Source: Candidatus Coatesbacteria bacterium (lineage in GTDB: Bacteria > RBG-13-66-14). Taken from it: DNA of 40,147 nt. The stretch is taken from the NCBI GenBank assembly GCA_014728225.1, contig WJLX01000026.1:1-40147 (forward strand). The letters run 5' to 3'. Shown here in pieces: positions 32,228 through 39,975 of this stretch. Position 1 is the stretch's first letter; each line of letters opens with the position of its first letter. The translations under genes and the position numbers were made by a program. The notes below the pieces were generated by a model. That model was not told the DNA's origin, did not search any database, and saw only the letters and a program-made list of their open reading frames with translations.

Positions 32228-32277
32228 CCTTGTCCCCGTGAAAGAGAATATCGAAGGGCCGGGCGGTCAGACTACTG

Positions 32278-32306
32278 ATTGTAATCCAGACCCGTGGTGC
32301 TGTAAA
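32278..32306 (-). promoter_or_regulatory. Promoter for the zinc-ribbon module protein
   Basis: On the minus strand: TTTACA (32301-32306), 17-base spacer, TACAAT (32278-32283), about 50 bases upstream of the ATG at 32227. Confidence 0.7.
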
Positions 32307-32353
32307 CGCCCGGTGCATCCTACCGACCGGGCTGTTCGCCGCGGAGTGTAAAA

Positions 32354-32379
32354 GGCGGAGCCGTGTTGTCGGCTCCGCC
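32354..32379 (-). terminator. Rho-independent terminator
   Basis: Minus-strand stem GGCGGAGCCG/CGGCTCCGCC (10 bp, six-base loop) followed by TTTTACA, 22 bases past the stop of the lipoprotein gene at 32401. Confidence 0.85.
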
Positions 32380-32400
32380 CACCGGTTTGTCAACCGGACG

Positions 32401-33072
32401 CTACATGAAGATTTCGTCGAAGGCCGCGCCCTTCTCCTCGTCCAGGGAGTGGATCTTCTCGCTGACGGACTTGACCCGTTCCGGGTCTTCCTCGAGGGCC
32501 TCGAAGGCCTCTTCGACGGTTTCATCGTCGGTTTCATACTTCTCGAGGACTTCGGCCGGCACCTCTTCCTCGGGGTAGGCGGCGACGAAGATCTCGGCCA
32601 GTTCCTTGTCGGTCAGACCGCCCAGGCCGGCCAGGCTCTCATCGATGCCCTCGGCCATGCCTTCCATACCTTCGACCATACCGCCGAAGAGGTCGCCCAG
32701 GCCCTGGCCGAGCTCTTCCATCCCGGCGGAGAATTCCTCGCCGAAGGCCTCCAGGTCCTCGAACTCGGCCATGGCGCCGCCCAGCCCCAGGCTCATAGCC
32801 AGCACGAAGGCGGCGTCCTCGTCCTTCTCGGCCACCATGTCGACGACCTTCTCGGCCCGATCGGGATCATCGGCCAGCTCGTCGTAGTAGTTATCCATGT
32901 CTTCCTGGGACCAACCGTACTCGTCGGCCACCTTCTGGGCCTCTTCCTCGTTCTCGATGTTGTAGGACTTGATCCAGAACTCGACGAAATTCTCGTCGTT
33001 GAGCTCCTTGCCGCAACCGGTGATGATCAGGCCGAGGGCCACGATCAGGGTCAGAGCCAAGAATTTTCGCAT
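32401..33072 (-). CDS. Lipoprotein with two tandem modules, family member 2
   Basis: Protein of 223 residues with lipobox ITGC (Cys20). Two related modules follow: the first begins ELNDENFVEFWIKSYNIENE and contains DDPDRAEKVVDMVAEKDEDA; the second begins LTDKELAEIFVAAYPEEEVP and contains EDPERVKSVSEKIHSLDEEK. Aligned, they share L(N/T)D at the start, a Tyr/Glu-rich middle, DP(D/E)R, and a DE..AAF end, so one arose from the other. A Glu/Gly/Met-rich hinge lies between them. ATG 33072 with GGAGG upstream is used; the frame to 33342 includes the promoter and is not coding. The function is unknown. Confidence 0.8.
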   Translation of the reverse strand: MRKFLALTLIVALGLIITGCGKELNDENFVEFWIKSYNIENEEEAQKVADEYGWSQEDMDNYYDELADDPDRAEKVVDMVAEKDEDAAFVLAMSLGLGGAMAEFEDLEAFGEEFSAGMEELGQGLGDLFGGMVEGMEGMAEGIDESLAGLGGLTDKELAEIFVAAYPEEEVPAEVLEKYETDDETVEEAFEALEEDPERVKSVSEKIHSLDEEKGAAFDEIFM

Positions 33073-33241
33073 CGGTTTCCTCCAGGTTGGCCCGGCGTTG
33101 CCGGGTCGTTGAGCAGGCTGATGAGCCTCGTCGGTTCCGTCGGAACGAGTAAGGTTACTGAAGTATGGCCCGAGCCGGGCGGGTGTCCCGCGGATCCGTC
33201 GTTCCACAAGCGGCATCCGGTGTGCAGGGTGCAGCCTATAT

Positions 33242-33270
33242 ATTTTAGTCGGTTCTCGTGGGGATGTCCA
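33242..33270 (-). promoter_or_regulatory. Promoter for the two-module lipoprotein
   Basis: On the minus strand: TGGACA (33265-33270), 17-base spacer, TAAAAT (33242-33247). The leader of about 160 bases contains a CCCGGC/GCCGGG hairpin (33091-33105) just before the ribosome site, which might affect translation. Bases 33271-33380 show nothing else. Confidence 0.6.
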
Positions 33271-33380
33271 GCGGTTAACGGCTGGAGGGGCCTCCCAGTG
33301 CTCGGCCCAGTGCCCGCCGAACACTCTACCCGGCGGGTGCAAGAATGGGATGGCGGACCGCCCGGTAAGTGACTAGCTAA

Positions 33381-33406
33381 CAACGGCCCCCGGTGGGGGG
33401 CCGTTG
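33381..33406 (-). terminator. Terminator-like hairpin after the 33.4-kb lipoprotein gene
   Basis: An 11-bp perfect stem CAACGGCCCCC/GGGGGCCGTTG with a four-base loop lies 28 bases past the stop at 33435; the minus-strand tail is TTAGCTAG. Confidence 0.7.
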
Positions 33407-33434
33407 GAACAACGCTACTGCGGTGAAACCATGC

Positions 33435-33947
33435 TTACTGAGCGTCCTCTTCCTCGGTGCCTTCGGTGGCCTCTTCCATGGCGCCTTCGGCCTCGTCGAC
33501 GGCCTCGCCCATGCCTTCGCTGGCCTCTTCCAGGCCCTCGTTGATGCCGGCTTCGAGGTCGCCGAACATGTCGCCCAGGCCCTCCATGCTCTCGTCCAGC
33601 GCGGTGCCCAGGTCCTCACCGAAGCCGCCCAGACCGACGGACATGGTGTAGCCGAAGTAGGCCATGCTGGCGCCGAGGTCGTCCTCGATAGCCTTGGTCA
33701 CTTCGGTGTAACGGGCGTCGTCACCCTCGAGCAGCTCGATGGTGTAGGCGTCGTACTCCTCGGCCGAGGTGCCGTATTCCTTCAGGGCCTCGTCCCAGGC
33801 GCCTTCTTGCTCGCCGTCCCACTTCTCGTAGGTCTCGAGCCAGATGTCGGCGTAGGTTTCGTCGTTGAGTTCATCGATGCCGCCGCCGCAGCCGGTCAGG
33901 GCGGCGCCGAGGGCCACGATCAGGGTGGCCAGCAGGATCTTGCGCAT
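33435..33947 (-). CDS. Small acidic lipoprotein, module family member 3
   Basis: Protein of 170 residues. The signal peptide (MRKILLATLIVALGAALTGC) is nearly the same as that of the 32401 gene and ends in lipobox LTGC (Cys20). The module at about 26-100 begins ELNDETYADIWLETYEKWDG and matches the zinc-ribbon protein. The C-terminus is a Glu/Gly/Ala-rich helical repeat (ESMEGLGDMFGDLEAGINE), like the hinge in the two-module paralogue. GGAGG precedes the ATG. The function is unknown. Confidence 0.8.
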   Translation of the reverse strand: MRKILLATLIVALGAALTGCGGGIDELNDETYADIWLETYEKWDGEQEGAWDEALKEYGTSAEEYDAYTIELLEGDDARYTEVTKAIEDDLGASMAYFGYTMSVGLGGFGEDLGTALDESMEGLGDMFGDLEAGINEGLEEASEGMGEAVDEAEGAMEEATEGTEEEDAQ

Positions 33948-33984
33948 TGTTTCCTCCAGGTTTGGCAGGTTTGGTGGGTACTGT

Positions 33985-34001
33985 CTGTACTGCTCGTACA
34001 G
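33985..34001. promoter_or_regulatory. Palindrome upstream of the 33.4-kb lipoprotein gene
   Basis: CTGTAC-N5-GTACAG (33985-34001), 38 bases upstream of the start at 33947. This is an operator candidate; no clear promoter was matched to it. Confidence 0.45.
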
Positions 34002-34049
34002 TAGGGTTGACTCGCCCTGCGGCGGGTCGGGTTCGCCAGGGGTTGATAA

Positions 34050-34080
34050 AGAGAGCGGGTCTTGGGATAAGACCTGCTCT
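34050..34080 (-). terminator. Terminator of rpsA
   Basis: Minus-strand stem GAGAGCAGGTCTT/AAGACCCGCTCTC (12 of 13 paired, five-base loop) followed by TTTATC, 12 bases past the rpsA stop. Confidence 0.85.
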
Positions 34081-34092
34081 CAAATTATAGTG

Positions 34093-36399
34093 TCACTCGT
34101 CCCTTTTTTCTTCCTTCTCGGCGGTGGATTCCTCCGCGGCGTCGGGCTCGTTCTCGGGAGCGTCGGCGCCCTCTGCAGGGCCCTCTTCCGCCTTTTCTTC
34201 TTCAGCGGCTTCCTCCGCCACCGGTTCATCGTCGGCGGCCTCGGCGGCAGCTTCGGCAGCGTCCTCAACGGACGAAGGTTCCTCCTCGGCGGGAGGCTGT
34301 TCATCTGACTCGGTGGGCGCTTCTTCGACCGAGTCCTCGGTCGAGTCCTCGGTCGAGTCCTCGACCGCGTCTTCGGTCGCAGTCTCGGCTGCCTCGTCAG
34401 CCGCCTTCTCTTCGCCGGTTTCATCGTCGGTCTCAGAGGTCTCGGCGGCCTCGGCAGCCTCGGCGGCTTCGGCGCTCTCGCCTTCCTGCTTGGCGATCAG
34501 GCGCTGCATGATCGGATCGTCTTCGGGGCCGATACCCATGTCGGCGTTGTAGGCCTTGAGGGACAGGTTGACCTTGCGCTCGGCGCGGTTGATGTTGATG
34601 ACCTTGCAGGTCAACTGCTCGCCGATCTCGAGAACGTCCTCGACGTTGGGCACGTGGGCGTCGACGATCTCGGAGATGTGGAGCAGGGCCTCGATGCCGT
34701 TGGAGAGCTCGACGATGGCGCCGAAGCGGGCCGTACGGACGATCTGACCCTCGACGTAGGCACCTTCCCAGATATAATCCTCGATGTGCTCCCAGGGGTC
34801 TTCCTTGAGCTGTTTCATCCCCAGGGAGATGCGGCGGTTGTCCGCGTCGACGTTGAGAACGACGACCTCGACCTCGTCACCCTTGGAGAGGATCTCCGAG
34901 GGGTGGTGAACCCGGCGCAGCCAGCTCATATCGGAGATGTGCACCAGGCCGTCGATGCCCTCGTCGACCTCGACGAAGGCGCCGAAGTCGGTGATGTTGC
35001 GCACCTTGCCCACAAGGCGCGTCCCGCGGGGGAAGCGCTCGGCGATGGTCTCCCAGGGATCCTCTTCGGTCTGCTTGAGGCCCAGACTGATGCGCTGCTT
35101 CTCCGTATCCAGGTTGAGCACCTTGGCGTCGACCCAGTCGTTGACGTTGAGGATCTGAGAGGGGTGGCGGATGCGCTGGGTCCAGCTCATCTCGGAGATG
35201 TGGATCAGGCCCTCGATACCGTCCTCGAGCTCGACGAAGGCGCCGTAGTCGGTCATGTTGACCACGCGACCGCGGATGAAGGTGCCCTCCGGATACTTGG
35301 TGGCGGCCTCCTTCCAGGGGTGCGGGGTGAGCTGCTTGAGCCCCAGGCTGACCCGCTCGCGCTCGCGGTCGAAGTTGAGCACCAGGACCTTGACCTCGTC
35401 ACCGATGCTGAGAACCTCGGAAGGATGGCTGATGCGGCCCCAGGTCATATCGGTGATATGCAGCAGACCGTCGATGCCGCCCAGGTCGATGAAGGCGCCG
35501 AAGTCGGTGATGTTCTTGACCTCGCCCTCGCGGATCTGGCCCTCCTCGAGCTCCTGGACCAGCTCTTCCTTCATCTTGGCGCGACGCTCCTGCAGCACGG
35601 CCTTGCGCGAGAGAACGATGTTGCGGCGGCGGCGGTTGATCTTGATGACCTTCATCTCGAACATGTCGCCGACACAGGCCTCCAGGTTGCGCACCGGCCG
35701 CAGCGCCACCTGGCTGGCCGGCAGGAAGCCGCGGGCGCCGATATCGACCTCGAGACCGCCCTTGATCCGGTTGATGACCCGACCTTCGATAACCTCGTCG
35801 TTCTCGTAGGCGCTCTTGATCTTCTCCCAGGTGCGGGCGAAATCGGCCTTCTCCTTGGACAGCACGATGATGCCGTCCTGGTCCTCTTTCTTCTCCAGGA
35901 AGACCTCGACCTCGTCGCCGACGGCGATCTCCAGATCGCCGAACTCTTTGCGGTCGATGGGACCCTCGGACTTGTAACCCACGTCGACGAGGATCTCCTC
36001 GTCGCTGACGGAGACGACGGTGCCCTTGACGATCTCGCCCTCGCGCAGCTCGGCCAGGGTGTCCTCGTAGGCCTCCATCAACTCGTCCATCGTGGCGTGC
36101 TCTTCGTCCAGGTCGTCGAGGGACAGCTTGGGTCGCTGCTCCACCTCTTCTTTTCCATCGTCGGCGGTGGGGGCTTCGTCAGCTTGCTCCGGTTCCACTA
36201 CAACCGACTCGTCGTCGGTGCCCTCAACTTCGGCCGTGACCGCCTCGTCGGCGGTTTCAGCGTCGGTTTCGGCATTCTTTTCGACGACGGGCTCCGCGCC
36301 GGTCTCTTCTTTCTCGGTTCGGGGCGCTTCTTCGGGCTGCTGATCGACCGCCTCGTCTTCCGGGGTCGGGAGGTTTTCGTTCTCTTCCGGGTAGGTCAT
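34093..36399 (-). CDS. rpsA: 30S ribosomal protein S1 with long acidic N- and C-terminal tails
   Basis: Protein of 768 residues; typical S1 is about 550. Six S1 RNA-binding domains lie at about 121-184, 203-266, 290-355, 375-442, 462-529 and 547-616. Domains 3-5 show the classic (D/Y)FGAF(I/V)...G.(D/E)GL(L/V)H(I)S pattern. S1 helps place mRNA on the 30S subunit. Residues 1-100 and about 638-768 are highly acidic low-complexity tails (repeats such as STEDSTEDSVE and AAEAAEAAE). AAAGGA about ten bases before the ATG is the ribosome site. The terminator at 34050 ends a single-gene unit. Confidence 0.95.
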   Translation of the reverse strand: MTYPEENENLPTPEDEAVDQQPEEAPRTEKEETGAEPVVEKNAETDAETADEAVTAEVEGTDDESVVVEPEQADEAPTADDGKEEVEQRPKLSLDDLDEEHATMDELMEAYEDTLAELREGEIVKGTVVSVSDEEILVDVGYKSEGPIDRKEFGDLEIAVGDEVEVFLEKKEDQDGIIVLSKEKADFARTWEKIKSAYENDEVIEGRVINRIKGGLEVDIGARGFLPASQVALRPVRNLEACVGDMFEMKVIKINRRRRNIVLSRKAVLQERRAKMKEELVQELEEGQIREGEVKNITDFGAFIDLGGIDGLLHITDMTWGRISHPSEVLSIGDEVKVLVLNFDRERERVSLGLKQLTPHPWKEAATKYPEGTFIRGRVVNMTDYGAFVELEDGIEGLIHISEMSWTQRIRHPSQILNVNDWVDAKVLNLDTEKQRISLGLKQTEEDPWETIAERFPRGTRLVGKVRNITDFGAFVEVDEGIDGLVHISDMSWLRRVHHPSEILSKGDEVEVVVLNVDADNRRISLGMKQLKEDPWEHIEDYIWEGAYVEGQIVRTARFGAIVELSNGIEALLHISEIVDAHVPNVEDVLEIGEQLTCKVININRAERKVNLSLKAYNADMGIGPEDDPIMQRLIAKQEGESAEAAEAAEAAETSETDDETGEEKAADEAAETATEDAVEDSTEDSTEDSVEEAPTESDEQPPAEEEPSSVEDAAEAAAEAADDEPVAEEAAEEEKAEEGPAEGADAPENEPDAAEESTAEKEEKRDE

Positions 36400-36727
36400 G
36401 GGTTAGAAATCCTTTAGTTTAGACAAACAGGTTACGACCCGTCACGCGGGCCTGGTCACTCACCTGGATCGTGTCGGCGATTTGGTAAACGCTGCTGGGA
36501 TGCCGACGAATGGCGAGCCGGGGCTCGAAGAGGTCGGCGTCTCGATAGCGATGGAGGGAATGTAACACAGGGCGCCGGTAAATGAAAAGGAAAAAAACGG
36601 ACCGCGAGTCGGGCCGTCACCGCATCTAGATCCAGGCGGACCGCAGGTCGGGCATCAATCAGGCCCCCCCGGGGACCCGGGATGCTCCCACGACGAAAAA
36701 CCACCCCCGGGCGGCTTACCCGCCCGG
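36400..36727. other. Upstream region of rpsA, no further gene seen
   Basis: The region between the rpsA start and palindromic element copy 5. It should contain the rpsA promoter: a TAAACT -10-like hexamer lies near 36415 on the minus strand, but no good -35 was found. Open frames here lack ribosome sites. Confidence 0.4.
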
Positions 36728-36819
36728 CCGCCGCAACCGGCACGGTTTTTGCATCTCGGCGAGCGTTGCCGGTTGATGCTAACGCTTCGCCTCCGCAAAA
36801 ACCGTGCCGGTTGCGGCGG
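36728..36819 (-). repeat. Dispersed palindromic element, copy 5 (complete, inverted orientation)
   Basis: The inverted arms extend to 25 bp (36728-36752 and 36795-36819). They carry GCAACC/GGTTGC where other copies have GGAACC/GGTTCC, so both strands changed together. The inner stem pairs AGCGTT (36762-36767) with AACGCT (36781-36786). The left arm on the plus strand reads CGGCACGGTTTTTGCATCT, pointing toward the acyl-CoA dehydrogenase gene. Confidence 0.92.
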
Positions 36820-36989
36820 TGGAGGTCGCGAAGGATGCCGCTGGGGCGGGGTTCCAGGAGGGGGTGGTTTTTCGTCGTCGCTGCCGCTGACGTTCAGTCT
36901 AAGCGAACCGCCCGCGCGGGTGGTGGGGAGACGGCTCTGGTCCTTCGTAGATCGGCGGTCGGGAATTCGCCGGAGTCAAGCAGCGCCTG

Positions 36990-37132
36990 GAGTTGACGGT
37001 TATCTGGAGGTTCATCGGCTCGCCGGTTTCGAGGAGTGCGTTGGTGTCGTAATGGACGAGGTCCAGTTCGACGGTTGGTTGGATCAGGCCGCCGCTAATG
37101 TCGGCTTTAGTTTGGCCGGCCGTGCCACGTAG
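36990..37132 (-). pseudogene. Possible gene remnant upstream of the acyl-CoA dehydrogenase
   Basis: One minus-strand frame gives about 45 codons with C/G-ended codons typical of this genome (it reads VELDLVHYDTNALLETGEP and then MNLQITVNS). It has no start, ribosome site or recognisable family, and the frame decays on both sides. It may be the remnant of a secreted-protein gene or chance. Confidence 0.25.
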
Positions 37133-37137
37133 AGTTC

Positions 37138-37170
37138 GTTGACGATCAGTTGACGAACAGTTGACGAACG
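37138..37170. repeat. Three tandem 11-bp repeats upstream of the acyl-CoA dehydrogenase promoter
   Basis: GTTGACGATCA (37138-37148), GTTGACGAACA (37149-37159) and GTTGACGAACG (37160-37170) lie in register, one helical turn apart, 19-51 bases upstream of the -35. Confidence 0.7.
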
Positions 37171-37182
37171 TCCCCGGCCGCG

Positions 37183-37217
37183 GTGGACTTGTCCACAACG
37201 GCTTTTCCGGTTATACT
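37183..37217 (+). promoter_or_regulatory. Promoter with palindromic operator for the acyl-CoA dehydrogenase
   Basis: TTGTCC (37189-37194), 17-base spacer, TATACT (37212-37217). The perfect palindrome GTGGAC-TT-GTCCAC (37183-37196) overlaps the -35, a typical repressor position. The leader to the start codon at 37359 is about 135 bases and has no visible structure. Confidence 0.7.
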
Positions 37218-37358
37218 CTGTCGGTGTTTTTACCGACCTGCGCGGGGACCGACGCCGCGAACCGGCCTGGCGAACCGGCCCCGTTAACGAATCGTGCGGA
37301 CCAGTACCGCGAACCAGCTTTACGTATCTGCCCTGCGTACAAAACCGGGAGGACGACC

Positions 37359-38510
37359 TTGGACTTCACCCTCACCGCCGAGCAGCAGAAGTACCGCGAC
37401 CTGATCCGCGGTTTTGCCGCCGAGCGTATCGCCCCCGTCGCCGCCGAACTCGACGAGAAGGCGTTATACCCCCAGGAGATCTTCGACGAGATGAAGCAGT
37501 TGGGGCTTTACGGTTTCACCCTGCCCAAGGAGTACGGCGGCAGCGGGGCGGATTCGATCAGCTTCGCCATCGCCCTGGAGGAGCTGGCCAAAGCGGCGGC
37601 CGGGGTTGCCGTGGCCTTCGCCGTGCATAACTCGATCGGCGCCTTCGCCATCAATGAGTACGGCACCCGGGAGCAGAAGGAAGAGCTGCTGCCGCGGATG
37701 TCCGCCGGCGAGATCCTGACCAGCTTCGCCCTGACCGAGGAGGCCGCCGGCTCCGACGCCGGCGCCGTCACGACCACGGCGCTCCGCGACGGCGACGAGT
37801 TCGTCCTCAACGGCCGCAAGCGCTACATCACCAACGGCAAGTACGCCGACCTGCACACCATCGTCGCCCTGACGAACCCGAACCGCGGCAAGAAGGGCCT
37901 GTCCTGCCTGCTGGTCCCGGCCGACACCCCGGGCTTCCGCGTGGTGCGCACCGAGAACAAGATGGGCCAGCGCTGCAGCGACACCGCCGAGCTGGAGTTC
38001 ACCGACTGCCGCGTGCCGGTCAAGAATCTGCTGGGCAAGGAGAATCGCGGGCTGTCGATCTCGCTGCGCGCCCTGGACGGCGGACGCTTCGGCGTGGCTT
38101 CGATCGCCCTGGGCTGCGGCCAGGCCGCCTTCGAGAAGGCCCTGCATTACGCCCAGCAGCGCAAGCAGTTCGGTCAGCCGATCATCGGCTTCCAGGGGAT
38201 CGAGTTCATGCTGGCCGAGATGGGCACCCAGCTCGAGGCGGCCCGGCTGATGATCTACCGCGCCGCCTGGAACAAGGACCAGGGGCTGCCCTACGGCAAG
38301 GAAGCCGCCATGGCCAAGATGTTCGCCACCGAGGTGGCCGAGATGGTCTGCCACCGGGCGATCCAGATCCACGGCGGCGCCGGCTACATGAAGGAGAACG
38401 ACGTCGAGCGCTACTACCGCGACCAGCGCATCTGCCAGATCTACGAGGGCACCAACCAGATCCAGCGCTGGGTCATCGCCATCCAGTTGATCAAGGAGTT
38501 CGGCCGCTAG
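37359..38510 (+). CDS. Acyl-CoA dehydrogenase
   Basis: FAD-dependent acyl-CoA dehydrogenase of 383 residues, the family's normal length. It forms trans-2-enoyl-CoA and passes electrons to ETF. Signatures are LPKEYGGSGADSISFAIALEELA, the FAD-site FALTEEAAGSDAG and ITNGKYADLH, the QRKQFGQPI segment and IYEGTNQIQR, which holds the catalytic Glu in short-chain/butyryl-type enzymes. The TTG at 37359 is used because GGGAGG lies just upstream and the protein then begins LDFTLTAEQQKYRD, as in the family. The open frame from 37161 includes the promoter. No ETF or other beta-oxidation gene is adjacent. Confidence 0.93.
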   Translation: MDFTLTAEQQKYRDLIRGFAAERIAPVAAELDEKALYPQEIFDEMKQLGLYGFTLPKEYGGSGADSISFAIALEELAKAAAGVAVAFAVHNSIGAFAINEYGTREQKEELLPRMSAGEILTSFALTEEAAGSDAGAVTTTALRDGDEFVLNGRKRYITNGKYADLHTIVALTNPNRGKKGLSCLLVPADTPGFRVVRTENKMGQRCSDTAELEFTDCRVPVKNLLGKENRGLSISLRALDGGRFGVASIALGCGQAAFEKALHYAQQRKQFGQPIIGFQGIEFMLAEMGTQLEAARLMIYRAAWNKDQGLPYGKEAAMAKMFATEVAEMVCHRAIQIHGGAGYMKENDVERYYRDQRICQIYEGTNQIQRWVIAIQLIKEFGR

Positions 38511-38561
38511 CGGCCGGGTTCGCCTATTATTGTCTAGCCCATACGGCTAGGGGGTTTCGTA

Positions 38562-38585
38562 GGGGAGGACCTTCAGGTCCTCCCC
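38562..38585 (+). terminator. Terminator-like hairpin after the acyl-CoA dehydrogenase gene
   Basis: A 10-bp perfect stem GGGGAGGACC/GGTCCTCCCC with a four-base loop. A smaller stem CTAGCC/GGCTAG (38534-38550) followed by GGGGGTTTCG lies just before it. Confidence 0.65.
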
Positions 38586-38834
38586 CGTTGATGGCGATTG
38601 CAGTCCGCCGGCCCCGGGGGGCGGGTTTTCCAACCCCGCCGCCGCGGTCAATGACCAAGGCGGGTCCAAGCGCAATCCTCTCGCAATCCTCTCGCAATCC
38701 TCGACGGTCCGCCGGCGCTTCTTCCTCGCGGATCGCGGGGTTTACCCCAGGAGATAATGAATTCGCCCCCCACCCACCCCTCGGGGGAGAGGTCCGGGGG
38801 ATGGGGGGACGCGACAGGTTGAAACAATGAACAA
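38586..38834. other. Gap with three 11-bp direct repeats, no gene seen
   Basis: CGCAATCCTCT is repeated at 38671-38681 and 38682-38692, with CGCAATCCTCG at 38693-38703. A G/C-rich run (38766-38810) gives an open frame on the plus strand, but it has no ribosome site and shows no coding bias. Confidence 0.45.
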
Positions 38835-38860
38835 CGGGGCCGCTCGCTCGATCGGCCCCG
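38835..38860 (-). terminator. Rho-independent terminator of the 38.9-kb lipoprotein gene
   Basis: Minus-strand stem CGGGGCCG/CGGCCCCG (8 bp, 10-base loop) followed by the T-rich tail TTGTTCATTGTTTC, about 86 bases past the stop at 38946. Confidence 0.75.
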
Positions 38861-38945
38861 ACGTGTGCGAGAAAACCGCAGGTCTCGAAGTGGCTCTGCG
38901 TCGGGGAAGGGCATCACAACGCCCGCCGCTCCGGACGTTCCCGGG

Positions 38946-39419
38946 CTATTCCCCCGGCGGGGTCAACTCGATGCCGCCGTCTTCGGGGTCGACCTCGAAG
39001 GTCTCGGCGGTCTGGTCGATGGTCGGCGGTTGCAGCTCGACCCCCTCGGCGGAGCGCAACTCGTCGAGGCGGCGATAGATCTGGGTCTCGACGGCCCGGT
39101 CGCGGCCGCCCTCCTCGAGAGCTTCGGCGAAGGCGGCAACCTCGTCGGCCGTGACGCCGTAGCGCTCGTAGTAGGGCGCGGGATCGATCACTTCGCCGGC
39201 CGGGAGCCGCTCGCGCGCCCAGGCCAGCTCGGCCTGCAGGCTGATGTAGAGGTCCTCATCGAGGACGCCGGAGGTGTAAGCCGGCGACTCGACCTCCGGG
39301 GTCTGGGAGCCGTCGATGAGCGGCACGGGTTTCTCCTCTTCCTCCTCGGAGCCGCAGCCGCCGAGGAGGAGCGAGACGGCGACGGCGGAGCTGGTCGCGA
39401 GTTTGGTGAGCCCTTTCAA
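38946..39419 (-). CDS. Acidic lipoprotein, probable distant family member
   Basis: Protein of 157 residues. The signal peptide has lipobox LGGC (Cys22), followed by a Glu-rich linker. The helical region at about 53-120 (VLDEDLYISLQAELAWARER, then YYERYGVTADEVAAFAEALEEGG) follows the pattern of the 33435 module (ELNDETYADIWLETYE, then EYGTSAEEYDAYTIELLEGD). It is a fifth, more distant relative on the other side of rpsA and the dehydrogenase. The start is TTG at 39419 with GGAGGAT upstream. The function is unknown. Confidence 0.7.
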   Translation of the reverse strand: MKGLTKLATSSAVAVSLLLGGCGSEEEEEKPVPLIDGSQTPEVESPAYTSGVLDEDLYISLQAELAWARERLPAGEVIDPAPYYERYGVTADEVAAFAEALEEGGRDRAVETQIYRRLDELRSAEGVELQPPTIDQTAETFEVDPEDGGIELTPPGE

Positions 39420-39504
39420 GCAATCCTCCGCTGGGGGTCCGCGTGGCGGCGTGACTCGTCGATGTTAGCTCAAGACGGCGCCCGGAGCAATCCCCGTTCG
39501 CCGG

Positions 39505-39975
39505 TCAAGGAGTGGAGGAGCGCCGCCGCTCGCCGCGGGTCACTTCGTCGAGAAAGCCGACGGCCCGCTTCATCGCCGGCAGACCGTCGCCGAGCAGCTT
39601 TCGGGCGGCTTCCTCATCCCGTAGACGGCGACGGAAGACCCGTTCCTCGTTGATGCGCCGCAGCCGCAGGCGCCGCCGCCCGCACAGCGGCTCCAACAGG
39701 GCGCACCAGTTGCGCAGGTCGGCGGTCAGGTGCTCGAGGGCCGCGGCGTCGAGTTCGCGCTCGGTCAAAAGCGACAGCACCGCGACGTCGAAATCGACCT
39801 CCAGGATGATCCCCGGCGGCTGCTCGACGACCTGGTCCCCGACGGCGTGGCCTTTGGCGGGCCGGATCCAGGTTTGCGCCCGGGGCAGATCGCGCAGGCG
39901 AAAACGTGGACAGGGCTCGCAAAGGTAGTTGAGCTGGTCGAGCAGGACGCCGATGGGTTGCACGGCGGCGCTCAC
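39505..39975 (-). CDS. Unknown protein coupled to the right-edge gene
   Basis: Protein of 156 residues, basic, with a possible metal-binding pair CEPC near residue 19-22 and an Arg-rich C-terminal half. No signal peptide or membrane helix is seen and I do not recognise a family. The GTG at 39975 overlaps the stop of the upstream gene (GTGA); GTG at 39963 is an alternative with better spacing from GGGGAGG. Translational coupling suggests it works with the upstream gene product. Confidence 0.6.
   Translation of the reverse strand: MSAAVQPIGVLLDQLNYLCEPCPRFRLRDLPRAQTWIRPAKGHAVGDQVVEQPPGIILEVDFDVAVLSLLTERELDAAALEHLTADLRNWCALLEPLCGRRRLRLRRINEERVFRRRLRDEEAARKLLGDGLPAMKRAVGFLDEVTRGERRRSSTP

Noticed and set aside
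38588-38830. 80-codon plus-strand ORF after the acyl-CoA dehydrogenase
   Set aside because: It runs through direct repeats and a G-rich low-complexity run, has no ribosome site, and lies beyond a terminator.
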